Below, one piece after another: positions 1 through 10,700 of a DNA stretch of 53,404 bases (position 1 is the stretch's first letter; each line of letters begins with the position of its first letter). Source of the stretch: Branchiostoma floridae (taxonomy: Eukaryota; Chordata; Leptocardii; Amphioxiformes; Branchiostomatidae); contig NC_049986.1 of assembly GCF_000003815.2 (NCBI RefSeq), positions 3,826,788 through 3,880,191 of the forward strand, in the 5' to 3' direction. The notes beneath the pieces are model-generated. The model had not been told where the DNA came from. It saw only the letters and a list, made by a program, of their open reading frames with translations, and ran no database searches. The position numbers were made by a program, and so were the translations under genes.

Positions 1-375
1 ATAAGCTATACTGATGATGGACAGAGCACATGATGGAAAGGCCACTAAAGTTATTTGCCGTCTGTTCGTGTGTTTCGATATGTTGTGTTATTATGAAGCC
101 CTCCCCTGTGCAGATTTTTGTGCCACCCGCTAAGCTTAATGTTCCAGTTGATAGTATAATACCTCAAGTTGTAATGTATTATTTCATTATTATCATTTGT
201 TTAATGTATATTGAGTTGATATCATTTGCAATAGCATCCATCACTATACTTATACAAATTATGATTCATGACGTTGAAGTTACTTGTTTATTGATTATTA
301 CCGAGTTGGCTTTTGTTATTTTGGCAACTATCATTGAACTTAACAACTGTTCTTATTGCACATTAGCATATAGCC
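1..375. other. AT-rich stretch without recognisable gene
   Basis: An open frame crosses this stretch, but its translation is low-complexity hydrophobic sequence with no family resemblance and no splice context. Nothing else is seen here. Confidence 0.5.
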
Positions 376-377
376 AG

Positions 378-553
378 GCGCCGCGGACCAATCAGAAGGC
401 CCCGTTCCACGTTGGTTATGACGACGTAACACGCAGATTACCGCCAGCCGGTCGTGTATCGCCCTTCTGATTGGTCAAAATGAATCGACACCGGCACCAG
501 TGTCGATGCAAATCGATTCATTCTGACCAATCAGAAGGAGCGATATACACGGA
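378..553. repeat. CCAAT-bearing palindromic element
   Basis: Arms at about 453-488 and 513-553 are inverted copies; the core 462-488 against 513-539 matches at about 25 of 27 positions. Each arm carries the motif ACCAATCAGAAGG, and a further direct copy lies at about 388. The layout suggests a snapback MITE. A CCAAT-box regulatory role is possible but unsupported. Confidence 0.6.
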
Positions 554-574
554 ATATGAAGAAATTGGCCAATC

Positions 575-955
575 AAAAGGAGCGAAACATATACCAGAGC
601 GGAGTCCCTCTCGGATAGGACGTTAAATGGAGGTCCCGTGTATGGGGAGAGTCACACCCCACGCACGTTAAAGAACCCCCACACGTGCGATGGTGCTGTG
701 TGTGTTGGTGCAAATCCTTCTGTCGGGAGTTGGTGATCCACTTCAAATCACCCGGATGGAGGCCTGGCGAACCTCTGTCTCGTATCAGCCACATGGTGAA
801 TTACAACATTCACCCGGACGGGAGACCTGGCGCATCCCCGTCTTGTAATTAGCCAGCGAAAGGGTATGTCACCCCGTGAGGGGCGGTATAATCCCGTCGT
901 GTGTAAACATGTGCGAACATGTGTGATCACGTCGACAGATAATGATGATGATGAT
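575..955 (+). repeat. Probable non-LTR/SINE 3' tail ending in (ATG)n
   Basis: GC-richer than its flanks. It contains the motifs GACGTTAAATGGAGGTCC and CACGTTAAAGAACCC, which I associate with dispersed retroposon tails in marine invertebrates, and it ends in a short (ATG)n run at 942-953. A (CAT)n run next to a related GC-rich block occurs in opposite orientation near 51995-52050. No coding region is recognised. Confidence 0.4.
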
Positions 956-2050
956 GGAACGTTACTTCCTTACTAACTTGGGCCCTTTGTTCCGAACATA
1001 GGCCACCGATGATCGCTCTCCATTGTACACATCTCTGAACCCAATGAATAAAAGAGTACAGCTAACATAATTGTTAAATAAAGCAAAATTTTCGGCAAAA
1101 AAAGATGAGTCGAGTTAAATTTCCTTCGAATGAATCAAATGTAGACTGGACAGAGTACATTAATGAAAGAATTAATGAAATATTAAGATGACTTCATACA
1201 ACAATATAAGTAAATAGATGAATTGTAGAAACTGTAGAGTAACTGAAAAAAAAATTGTCTAGCCTGTAAACGCGGCACATCAGTGAAAACATAATGTAGT
1301 ATTTACAGAACCCACGATATCAAACTCAGAAATTTCACTGCATTAGCGTAACTAGAGTTTCTGGGGGTGGGGGGGGGGGGGAGGGTATCGATTCCTGGTT
1401 GCATTCATTAAGACCTAACGACATACTGAATATCAGTTCAATCCATTCAGGTGTTCTGGAGTTATACTGATCTTCTACACACACACACTGACTATAAACA
1501 TTACCCGATGCGGCCTCGCGAAAACTGACTACAACCCTTATGTGGACTCGTGAATGCCGTGATCCGATAAGCTACGCATGCGCGACCCCAACGCTCTACC
1601 GGGTTAGCGACCGAAACCAGAGAGCGGTCCGAAGTCCAAGTGCCCATACGCCAATCCACAAAGAAGGTCGCAATATTTGCCTGACTGGCACTTTTTCAAC
1701 CACTCTACGGCTAGGATTTTTGAAGGGGCCGGACGAAACTCCACAGCTCGAAGACAAAATCGAACTTTTGAGCGGTGAAAGACTCAAAATCGACTGAGGA
1801 AGGAAGTGGGAGTGGAAGGAATCTATTTATAGAGCCTGAGCTTTAGACTTTGAGGGCTGGCAGCTGTCGAACATTTTTCTACAGGCTGTAGAAGGTACGT
1901 GGTTTTCAGCTATCTTACATGTATAGACATTGCCAAATTTAGCTATCATAATAGTTGGTGATTCTATGCTTTCGTTCATGTACTATAATAGTAGGTGCTT
2001 GCACTCAGGTGCTTTGCATCAATTTAGGTTCGTGACTTACAGAGGTCATC
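956..2050. other. Non-coding stretch with G homopolymer
   Basis: Nothing coding is supported. A G-rich run lies at 1366-1383. A short GC-rich open frame at 1540-1797 has no recognisable motif. Confidence 0.4.
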
Positions 2051-2081
2051 GATCAGCAGTATGTGTGAACAGTCCTTGAAT

Positions 2082-2170
2082 GGCGTACGAAACCAAAGTA
2101 CATGTACGAAACCAAAGTATCTTGGTTGTGTAATATAAACAGAAACTGTTGTACTTTGGTTTCGTACGCC
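2082..2170. repeat. Perfect 20-bp inverted repeat (snapback)
   Basis: Positions 2082-2101 and 2151-2170 are exact reverse complements; the arm begins GGCGTACGAAACC. A further direct copy of about 16 bp of the left arm lies at 2104-2119, between the arms. Confidence 0.75.
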
Positions 2171-2719
2171 CTTTCTTCAATCGCCGAAACTATGCTTTGA
2201 GATTTCGAGGGCTTGCCGCTGACAAGTAGTTTTCTGCCCACTATTCAAGGTACGGGCTTTCTTATCATTTCTACTCGCATGAGAAGTAATTATGATATTT
2301 ATGATAATATATATATGATTATTTCTACTAGCCTACTATACACTGCTCATCACTCTGAAACGCTATATCTAGTTAGTCTGTTGTATATATGCTCGGTATA
2401 TAAGAAGTGTTTCTGAAAAAGAGGATCCGAAACCACAGAGTCGAAACCAAGCTCTTGTGGATACAACGTAATGTATGTGTTATATCTTTTAGTTCTAGTC
2501 AAACATTGGTACATTCAGCAGGTAGGTGACAGTTTATGGCTGGCTTCTCGATAGGTCAAAACTTTAGTAACTACATTGTGTATATATTTATGTATCTATG
2601 ATCAAGAACTTCATCAACAATTTATGAATCACAGACGTATCCTTGCAGCCATGTAATACTACGTAGATTGTGTTTTCAACAAAAATCCACGTCAATGATA
2701 CGTATGTATATCACTGGGG

Positions 2720-2930
2720 GATCATTGTTTGAAGGAGGGGAAGGTAATGTTTAGTAGCGTGTGTGTGTAAGTGTGGGCCCCTAGTGGAACTGTAGGGACC
2801 GGTTTAATTTCAGACTTTGAAACAGAATAACTCAAGAAGGGGTCGACAGATCGTCATGATTTTTGGTTTGCCAGATAGCTAGACAAGTCAGAATCTAAGT
2901 ATAAAACTAGAAAGGCCGACATTTGCTTAA
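2720..2930 (+). repeat. Copy of dispersed CTAG(C/T)GG family
   Basis: Contains GGGCCCCTAGTGGAACTGTAGG followed by a block about ATAACTCAAGAAGGGGTCGAC and GTCATGATTTTTGG. The same blocks recur near 43311-43420 and 47684-47790, and in reverse near 49700-49800. The family is non-coding in every copy here. Confidence 0.6.
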
Positions 2931-3030
2931 GAGCAAATACAGCATATTTCAGCCATACCCCTTCCCACGCAACATTGGACTGTTCCAAATCACCCCTGCG
3001 CAAAAATGGAACATCCTCTTAACAGTACAT
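2905..3030 (+). repeat. Dispersed repeat family R1, copy 1
   Basis: Starts at CTAGAAAGGCCGACATTTGC and runs through AAATACAGCATATTTCAGCC. The same sequence recurs at 40967-41120 (+) and, reverse-complemented, at 23220-23356. No coding potential. Confidence 0.7.
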
Positions 3031-4130
3031 TATCCCCCAAAGTGGACTGGTATTGTGAATTGATTCCAGGTAAAAACAGAGCTTGCTTCTATTTTTCAGA
3101 AAATGACAATAATCACACCTTCCATTCAGAAAATTTTCATCATGACTGAAAATTGTTGAATGACTTCATGTAATGTCATTAACAATTTTCAGTACGATAA
3201 CTAGGTGTAAGTTTTAAAAAGTATAAGCTCCTTGTGATGTGGGTACATTTATTATTGCAGTGAACTTTTTTTATTCAAGTAGGGCATACGATTTAATAAT
3301 TATCAAGCAGGTGCAGGTACTGTAGGAGCGTTTGTTTTCTTCAAGCTGTAAAACTGTTAAACTGTTTTACTTTGTATGCAATCAGCCATCGAGCCTATTC
3401 TTATTTTAGTTTAACAACTTCCTGCCAGACCCGGAAGATACGATTGAACCTTGTTCGAGGATTTATTTTCGTCTGTCTGGTCAGTCTGTTCATACCCTGG
3501 CGCTGAGAGTGTTTTATTGGGCTGAAACTCTAGCAGTTTAAAGTTACTTACAATTTAAATGTTCAAAGTTTATGTCAAACAACAATAGCACTAGGAAATG
3601 TGGCCACTATAGACAGGTGGTCACTATAGAGAAAATGCTGATCTATTGACTAGGAGCCATACGTTACACATGATTTCAGTACACTGATCATTAATCATAT
3701 AAACATTGCACAGGTAAGCCAATTGTTTAGATGTACAATTAAGTTCAAATAATTCTGAAGAGAAATATTGATGAGAAGATAATCATTCTCGCCACTGTCT
3801 AACTTATAATTACGTATCAAAACTAAACGCAGATTTTCTAACTAACGCACCTTTCGCCGACTTCATCAAAGGACCGCCGGCTATCAATCAAACACGGCTG
3901 TTGATTAGACTTAGAGTTTCAAACAGTCATGTGCTGTGTGCCAGTTGACAGCGAACTTCATGCTACGTGATGTTTTACATTGCTTGGACCTTCTTTCCTA
4001 CAGCGGTGCTTCTACAAAATATTTAGACTGTAACACTGAGTCCCACATGTTTTATAGAATAGAATTTGACGCAGAACAGCGTTTTTTGCTGGGTATTTTT
4101 CTTGAAACATGTCCGTGGGAATATCAGCGA
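3031..4130. other. AT-rich non-coding stretch
   Basis: No gene seen. A small imperfect hairpin lies at about 3145-3195 (CTGAAAATTGTTGAATGAC against its near reverse complement). Confidence 0.4.
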
Positions 4131-4139
4131 GGCGGCGAC

Positions 4140-5440
4140 GTAGTGATATCAGACCGTCAACAAAAGTCGCACGGCGGCTAACGGCGCAGCGAAGATACTA
4201 GCGCTATAAATAAGCGCTTCAACTAAGGATGGCAACCCGTACAATATTTTTGTATACTGTTGAGCTAAGTAAAGTTTGTTGTTTATGAGGTTTTAGTTGT
4301 CTTTGAAGCTTTGACCCGAAATATTTTAAAGTCAAACTGCTGAAGAGAAGTAAGTGACTGCTACGTAGATATGGCCCTAAAAAAACTGATAAAAGAAGCC
4401 TTCTCAATAGTCTAAAATGCAAGAGCTTCCGGGGAGGCTTCTCCCACCTGGGTCCCCCCCACAGTGGCCCTGCCCCTGGACCCCGCCAGGGACATTTGGC
4501 GGCCCCCGGACCCCTGTCCGACGCTTTGAAAAAATCCTGGCGAGAAGTCTGTACGGCCTGAGTCTTCAAGTTAACGTATTGTGTGGTCCCGCTTATGAAT
4601 ATTAATTAGCCTTCGCTTTCCTCTTCGCTGATTGGCTGAACCATTAATTGAATTAACTCTTCCTGCCGGCTAGACGCAGGTGCAGATGTCGGCTCTGTGG
4701 GGTGAACGTCCGAAAGGTCATGGCATGGAGAACGAAAGAAAACCAATTTCCCCTAAAAAAAGTGCTGTAATTAAGCCTTTTACAGTACTTTATGCCAAAA
4801 ATTTTACTTGGATCATTTTACCAACTATCTTATGCCTATCTATACCAAATGTTACTCATACCAGGGTACAGGGGTGCAAAATATACCGTTATAAGACCGT
4901 CAACAACAGTCGCACGGAGCTAACAGCGCAGCGAAAATACCATCGCTAGCGTTTCAACTTCGGATAACAAGTTATAAGTACTGTTGAACTCAGTAACGTT
5001 AAAGTTTGTTTTTAGTTGCCTTTGACGGTTTGACCTGAAATAGTGTTACGCTAAACTCCTGAAGAGAAGTTAAGTGACTGCTGCGATTATCATAGATATG
5101 CCCCTAAGAACTGATACAATATAAAGCCTTCTGAATAGTCTAAAATGCGAGAGCCTTAGGCGGGCTTCGCTCCACCTGGCGGGAACACTGCTATATATGG
5201 GATCATGAGGCCCCGCTTATGAATATTAATTAGCCTTTGGCCTCCTCTTCGCTGATTGGCTAGGTCTTTGATTCAATTAACTCTCCGGCTGACGCGCACA
5301 GGTGTGGCTCTGTGCGGGGTCACGGAAGGTCACGTCAGGAGGCCAAAAGAAAACAAATTTCCCCTCAGAAAAGTGCCAAAATTAATCATTTTAAAGTTGT
5401 TTATGTCAAAAATTTTACTTGAATCTTGTTACCAAGTATC
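4140..5440. repeat. Diverged tandem duplication of a ~600-bp unit
   Basis: About 4140-4800 and 4890-5440 are collinear copies. Both contain AGACCGTCAACAA, a block near AACTCCTGAAGAGAAG, the motif TCTAAAATGC with a following GC-rich block, then CGCTTATGAATATTAATTAGCC and CTCTTCGCTGATTGGCT. Small indels separate them. Short frames across both copies are not conserved, so this is a repeat rather than paralogous genes. Confidence 0.7.
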
Positions 5441-5960
5441 TAATGCCTATTTATACCAAATTTCAGGTCATTTAATTGTAATACCAGGGTACAGGAGCCA
5501 AAAGTGTCCTTTTTTGGTCAAAAATTGGCCAAAAATAAGCATTTTGTTGCACTGTACACCAAAAGTGTTATTGAATTTATATGAAGGGATTATCAAGGCA
5601 CATCTCTGTCAAATTTCAGCTCATTCGGTTGCAATACCAAGGTACAGGAGCCAAAAGTGTCCTTTTTTGGTCAAAAATTGGTAAAAAAATCGCAAAAATA
5701 AGCATTTTGTTGTACTGTACACCAAAAGTGTTATCGAATTTATATGGGGGCATTATCAAGGCACATCTCTGTCAAATTTCAGCTCATTTGGTTGTAATAC
5801 CAGGGTACAGGGGCCAAAATATACAGTTTTGGTCTAAAATTGACCAAAAAATCTCAATAAAATCATTTTAGAGGCAGATATGAAAAAACTGAGAAAAAAG
5901 CATCAAGGTATTGGCCCACTCTACCCCTGTGCCAAATTTCAGGTCATTCGGTCCAGGAAC
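5440..5960. repeat. Three-copy tandem repeat, ~152-164 bp
   Basis: The block around ATACCAGGGTACAGG followed by AAAAGTGTCC recurs with cores near 5482, 5634 and 5798. An extra isolated core lies at about 4858 in the preceding duplication. A 142-residue frame across it is a by-product of the repetition. Confidence 0.7.
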
Positions 5961-6560
5961 GGCGGAGATGAATCACTTTGAAGATTTGACAGGAGAAAGA
6001 AGAAAGAAACATTACGAATACAATATATTTCACCATACTATGTATGGCTGAAATATAATTATAGAATAATGCATACTGCAATTGAGTGGCGTCAGAAACA
6101 CACCACTTTGCAGAATGGGGTCAAAGTATCAAAAGTATTTTGTAAACGAGGTGTGTACGTGACGCCATTCATTCTGTGAACAAGGTCAACGGAGTTCGTC
6201 CGAAATTTAGTCACTTTAGTGTTAATTCCAGGTTTTAATGTAATGTATTAGCATTTTTCTATTTATTAAATAAGTGTCTAGGTTGCATAATTAATCAGAA
6301 AATTCTATAAACCCGCCACGCTTTATATTTGATTATTGGAACAGGTTGAATGTGTAACTGAGAAAGAGAAGAACATTGTCAGATGTAAAATTAAGCGAAC
6401 TTTAACCTAATTTGCATAATTAATGACTAAATGTTATAATTCCATACTGCCAAAAGAAGGGAATTGTGCAAATGAAGACGTCATTTGCATTAACGTTAGT
6501 GATGCAAAAATTCTAGTTTGGCCTTCGGGAAATAATTTGCACTAAGATATCAACTAATTT
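5961..6560. other. AT-rich non-coding stretch
   Basis: No gene seen. It contains the common motif pair TAATTTGCATAATTAATGA and AACTGAGAAAGAGAAGAA at 6356-6425, shared with the dispersed family at 42-43 kb and 47-48 kb. Confidence 0.4.
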
Positions 6561-6599
6561 GATAATTGTAGTTGAATTAGTCAATACTTCTAGATACAC

Positions 6600-6700
6600 A
6601 TAAAACATTTTATCAGACGTTTCGAACAGCGTCCGCTGTTGTTTATCAGTGAAAAACATTTTCCTTTCAGTGTTCGAAACGTCTTAATAAAAATTATATA
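6600..6700 (-). repeat. Decayed PLE terminus with hammerhead-like core
   Basis: On the minus strand the order is CTGATAA (6643-6649), a stem AACAGC/GCTGTT with loop GGAC, then CGAAAC and GTC. This resembles the hammerhead ribozymes of Penelope-like elements. The core reads CTGATAA instead of CTGANGA, so activity is unlikely. A second CGAAACGTC on the plus strand follows at about 6677. Confidence 0.5.
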
Positions 6701-6799
6701 TATATATATATCCAGCAGTATTGACTAATTCAACTAAAATATAAAATCCTGGATGGCTAATCTTCACAAACGTATCAGCTAATAAAAAAAAATCACGGG

Positions 6800-6997
6800 T
6801 CTTAGTGGCAGTGCGCAGTTTTTGACACACTGGCAGCACCAAATCCGTAGGTGTTTTGGGCACCTTTTGACAGATTAGCCGTCAGGCTCAGTGGGCGACA
6901 CTCCACCGTCATGGGGGCAGGGGAATGGCGAGTATCGAACTCAGGACCTACTGATTCTGATTCTAACGCTCTAGCCATTGTGCCACACAGACACCCC
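6800..6997 (-). mobile_element. tRNA-derived SINE (minus orientation)
   Basis: The minus strand from 6997 reads as a tRNA-like head. It has an A box TGGCACAATGG at about 6975-6985 and a B box GAGTTCGATACTC at 6930-6942, spaced as in RNA polymerase III promoters. The acceptor stem does not pair cleanly, so it is not a functional tRNA gene. The unrelated body extends to about 6800. Confidence 0.6.
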
Positions 6998-7150
6998 GTA
7001 TCAACTAATATGGTATATACAAATAAGCTTATTTACACGATGAATAGGAGACACACAATACATCGGTTGTAATATTTCAATAATTTTGTGAAGGTCACAG
7101 AATTCTAGTTAATTATCAATTTAACTTGTAGGTATCATCGACTGGCAAGT

Positions 7151-7766
7151 ATGAGTGACCTGTCTACAACTCACCATTGCAGTACTGCAGTGCAGGAAGC
7201 AAACATCTCCCATGATTCGAAAGTCGAATCCGACGACACACTACAATATCCCTCCGCGTCAGCACAGAGCAAAGAAGGCGGTGGACTTCAAATTGCCTCC
7301 CCGGCCCAGAGCAAAGTCCAGATAGCAGATAACGGCAAGGACGGGACTGTGGGAGTAGCGCCCCCTCTCGGCGAGCACGAGAAGTACCATGTTTTCTTCT
7401 GCTACAGCAGCGCTGATGCACCATGGGTAAAAGGCATTGTTCAAAAGCTAGAATCAGACGACTTCGGCTTCAAGTGTTGTATCCACGATCGCGATTTTAC
7501 TCCGGGAGCGTATGTCATCGAAAACATCGCGCGTTCCATCAAAGAGAGTCAAAAGACTGTCTTCGTAATCTCGCGAGACTTCGTGACCAGCAAGTGGTGC
7601 GAGTTCGAACGGCAGCTGGTCATGAGTGAAAGCCTCACGGAGAAGAATAAAAAGGTCATTCCCGTCATGCTCCGCGAGTGTGTACTGCCAAACTTCCTAC
7701 AGCACATGACGCACCTGGAGGAATGGACGCCTTACTTCTTCGACAGGTTTATCGGCGCTTTGAAAG
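7151..7766 (+). CDS. Exon 1 of gene A: TIR domain
   Basis: The frame from ATG 7151 encodes the whole TIR fold. Box 1 is YHVFFCYSSAD (residues 79-89), box 2 is RDFTPG (114-119), the helix carrying WCEFE is at 149-153, and box 3 is FFDRFIGAL (196-204). RDFTPG is the TLR/MyD88-type box 2. The exon ends after one base of codon 206 at the donor GTAAAA (7767). Without splicing the frame stops at 7786, giving a 211-aa TIR-only protein. An acceptor-like TTGTAG at about 7125-7130 suggests an upstream untranslated exon. Confidence 0.9.
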
Positions 7767-10700
7767 GTAAAATCATTAGCATGTGATATTCTGATATTGT
7801 ACAATCAAGGAAAAAGAAACAAATAAAGACCACCACCGTAGCCAGTCATTTCTTTCTCATTTACTATGGAAATTATGACCTCATTTGTATAACAAATGCC
7901 TATAAAATCATTCTTTATTCGGAAAATAAAGGAAAGTGACATTGATCCCAGGTCATGCCGGTCTTTGCAGATCAAACATGCAGGGAGACATGGACAAATT
8001 GACATACGACATTACAATAATGATATCAAACACTTTAGTTCAGTATCGTCTTAAAATCATTCGTCTTAAAATCATTCTATTGCACAGTATTCCCAGTGTG
8101 GCTCATGTCGAGCTCTCCATATTGCATAGGAGGACAATAATGACATTCGACTAATGTCTCTGAAGAGCTTCTTTGGTACTTTTGCCTTAACAGTCTTGAA
8201 CAGCGTTCTGAGTCTATTCTTGTTATCTGGGGTGATAAGCCCCCTTGACCCAACCTCAACACAAGTAAGAGTAACTGAAATGCCTGTTTTGCTCAAGTCT
8301 GACACAAGGGAAGTATATTTGTTAACCTTACGCTCATGACTGGCTTTAATGTTCTGTTCAAAAGGTACAGTTAGTTCTTGTATATGGATGGTGTTTTCTC
8401 TAGGCAGGAATATGACTAAGTCCGGCTTCTGTGCTGTAGGTATGGTTTGAACAGGAATAGTACCGCCGTCAGTTGTATACCCTTGCAAGTCTGCGTAGAC
8501 ACGGACGTCTATCTGCGAGTGATCAATGTTCTCCTGAAGGGTATCCACTATGAGTTTAAGTATGGAATTGTGCCGGAACGTATATCGTCCTTGCTGAAGG
8601 GAGACGCCACAGTTATTAAGAACATGATGTAGAGTTTCCCTGTTACCGCACAGTTTGCATTTGTCATTGGTACGCTTGCCCCAAGTGGCTAGATTACAGA
8701 ATGTCGGCAGAGCGGACATTCTGTAATTTTGGAAATTATGAAAATAAATGGAAATTATGACCTCATTTGTATAACAAATGCCCAATTTTTTCTCATAGAG
8801 AAAATGCAAAAAGGTTTTGATTAAGCATAATTTTTGTTCAGTAGAGGTGATTCCGAGTCACCGAGAGGGTTTTAAAATAATATTTGTAGTAAGTTTGAAC
8901 TATTCTAAGTAAAAGAATATTTCAGCCACGTAAGTTCTAAACTGTTCAAACAATTGAAAATGAAAGTTTGAACATGTTTGAATCTATCTATATATGTTGG
9001 AAACATTCGGAAATTAATGGTACAAATATCTCTTTATTTAGAACAATTTAGAAACATCTGTGTTTTTGTTATTTTTGGAACATCTGATCACATGTTCCAA
9101 CAATTTGCGTCATTTTTCCCCCATAAAAACCTTTATTACCACCATAAACCAAGTTGCTAAGCTAGGTCTTTTGTTTGAGTCTTGTATTTTTAGATTTTCT
9201 TTAGTAGACACGGGTGGCTCTTTTGTGAAAAGGCGTCAGACAGACAGAATTTCCTGTACTTGGCAGGGATGTGTGAACTGCCCTCTCCCCAGCCCACTGA
9301 CCCAGTTCTACCATTTTGTTTCCTATGTTCGAATATGTGATCACATGTGATCACAAATGATGAATCTATGTTTGAACAGTTTAGAAACTAACAGAAATAA
9401 TTTATTTGATGATAGAAATGTTTCTAACATGTATGAACACTATAAAAAATATTTAGAACATTACACAGATGTCATAAATAGTTCTAAACAGTTACTTATC
9501 ATAGTTAGAATGTTATAAAGATTTCCAAAATGTTGGAACAAAAGGCAAGAAATACCGTCTTGGTAATGTGGAATCGACTCTATATTAATCTGTTACAAAT
9601 TACACGTGTTGAAAGTATTTAAGTCATATCCTTGTTAAGGAAACTTTAAATTTGTAGCTAGCTTTTCCTTGACAATGATAAGATTAGAAATCTAAGATCT
9701 AAATCTATCAATGATCATATTACCTTCGCAGAAGAATTACATCACTATGCAAATAATGTCTCACCTCACCTTACCTCACCTATCCTTTGACCTCTGTGTG
9801 GGTCGTTTGGGCACCATGACTAATGTCTAATTTTGATAATTTGTATCCGTTAAAGTTCCTTTGACCCAAGTCTGAATGTTAAATTCCTGTCATTTAACAG
9901 CAATGAATATATCATATACCCACTTGCTATTCTATTTCTCTTACTGTTTCACACAGATAAACCTGGAAGCGGACATGATCCATTATCTACATTCTCCTAC
10001 AACCCAAGTAAGTAGTGAAGATGAATATATTTAGTTAATTTGACGTGCTTTTTTTTCGTTTTTGGGCTTTCTGCAACAACAGCAGACTAAGGACTAGGAT
10101 ACGTAGTGCCACACAAGGCCTAAGTCCCAATCAAACGGGTGCCAGTCAGCGATGAAGCCCCAGCAGGGATCCGAAGCCCAGAATTGGCCCCGGTAGACTG
10201 ACGGATACATACCAGGGGGTACCCACCGATGTTCCCCATGGTAAGGTCACGTTGTCTATTTGTTACCAAATCCTGGGCTCATTTTAAATCCCACGTAGAT
10301 TCAACCCGGTGCCCGGTGGGGCCCCCAAAATACCCCGTGAGCCACAAACACGGGGTACAACCAACGTCACGGGATGGACAGACAAATTCGATGCACGGAG
10401 GGAATTATCAACCAAGACGCACAGACACATTCAAGGTTATTGGGGCCTAAGCCTTAACACACAAACATGACAAATGCCTAATTTTGCCTCATCTTGCTGG
10501 ATATTCAATCGATCTTTTATTGATGCCAGTTAGATGTGAAATACAAAAAGGGGAACTTTGTATATCTACTGATAGGTCACGTGTTTATTTATACAGACTA
10601 CATTAACGGCCAGCACGTCTTGAAGATTGAGCCAGAGCACGCGTGGGAACAACCGTGCTGTCGGTTTGACGATCAGATTCTTCACGCCAAGCTGATGTCC

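Noticed and set aside
30-470. 146-residue open frame at the left edge
   Set aside because: Low-complexity hydrophobic translation, no family resemblance, runs into the palindromic element.
1540-1797. 85-residue frame in GC-rich sequence, possible tRNA-like block
   Set aside because: No motif, no splice context; A and B boxes do not both fit.
4219-4569. 116-residue minus-strand frame
   Set aside because: Not conserved in the second copy of the tandem duplication.
6926-6997. Functional tRNA gene on the minus strand
   Set aside because: A and B boxes are present, but the acceptor stem does not pair; better explained as a SINE head.
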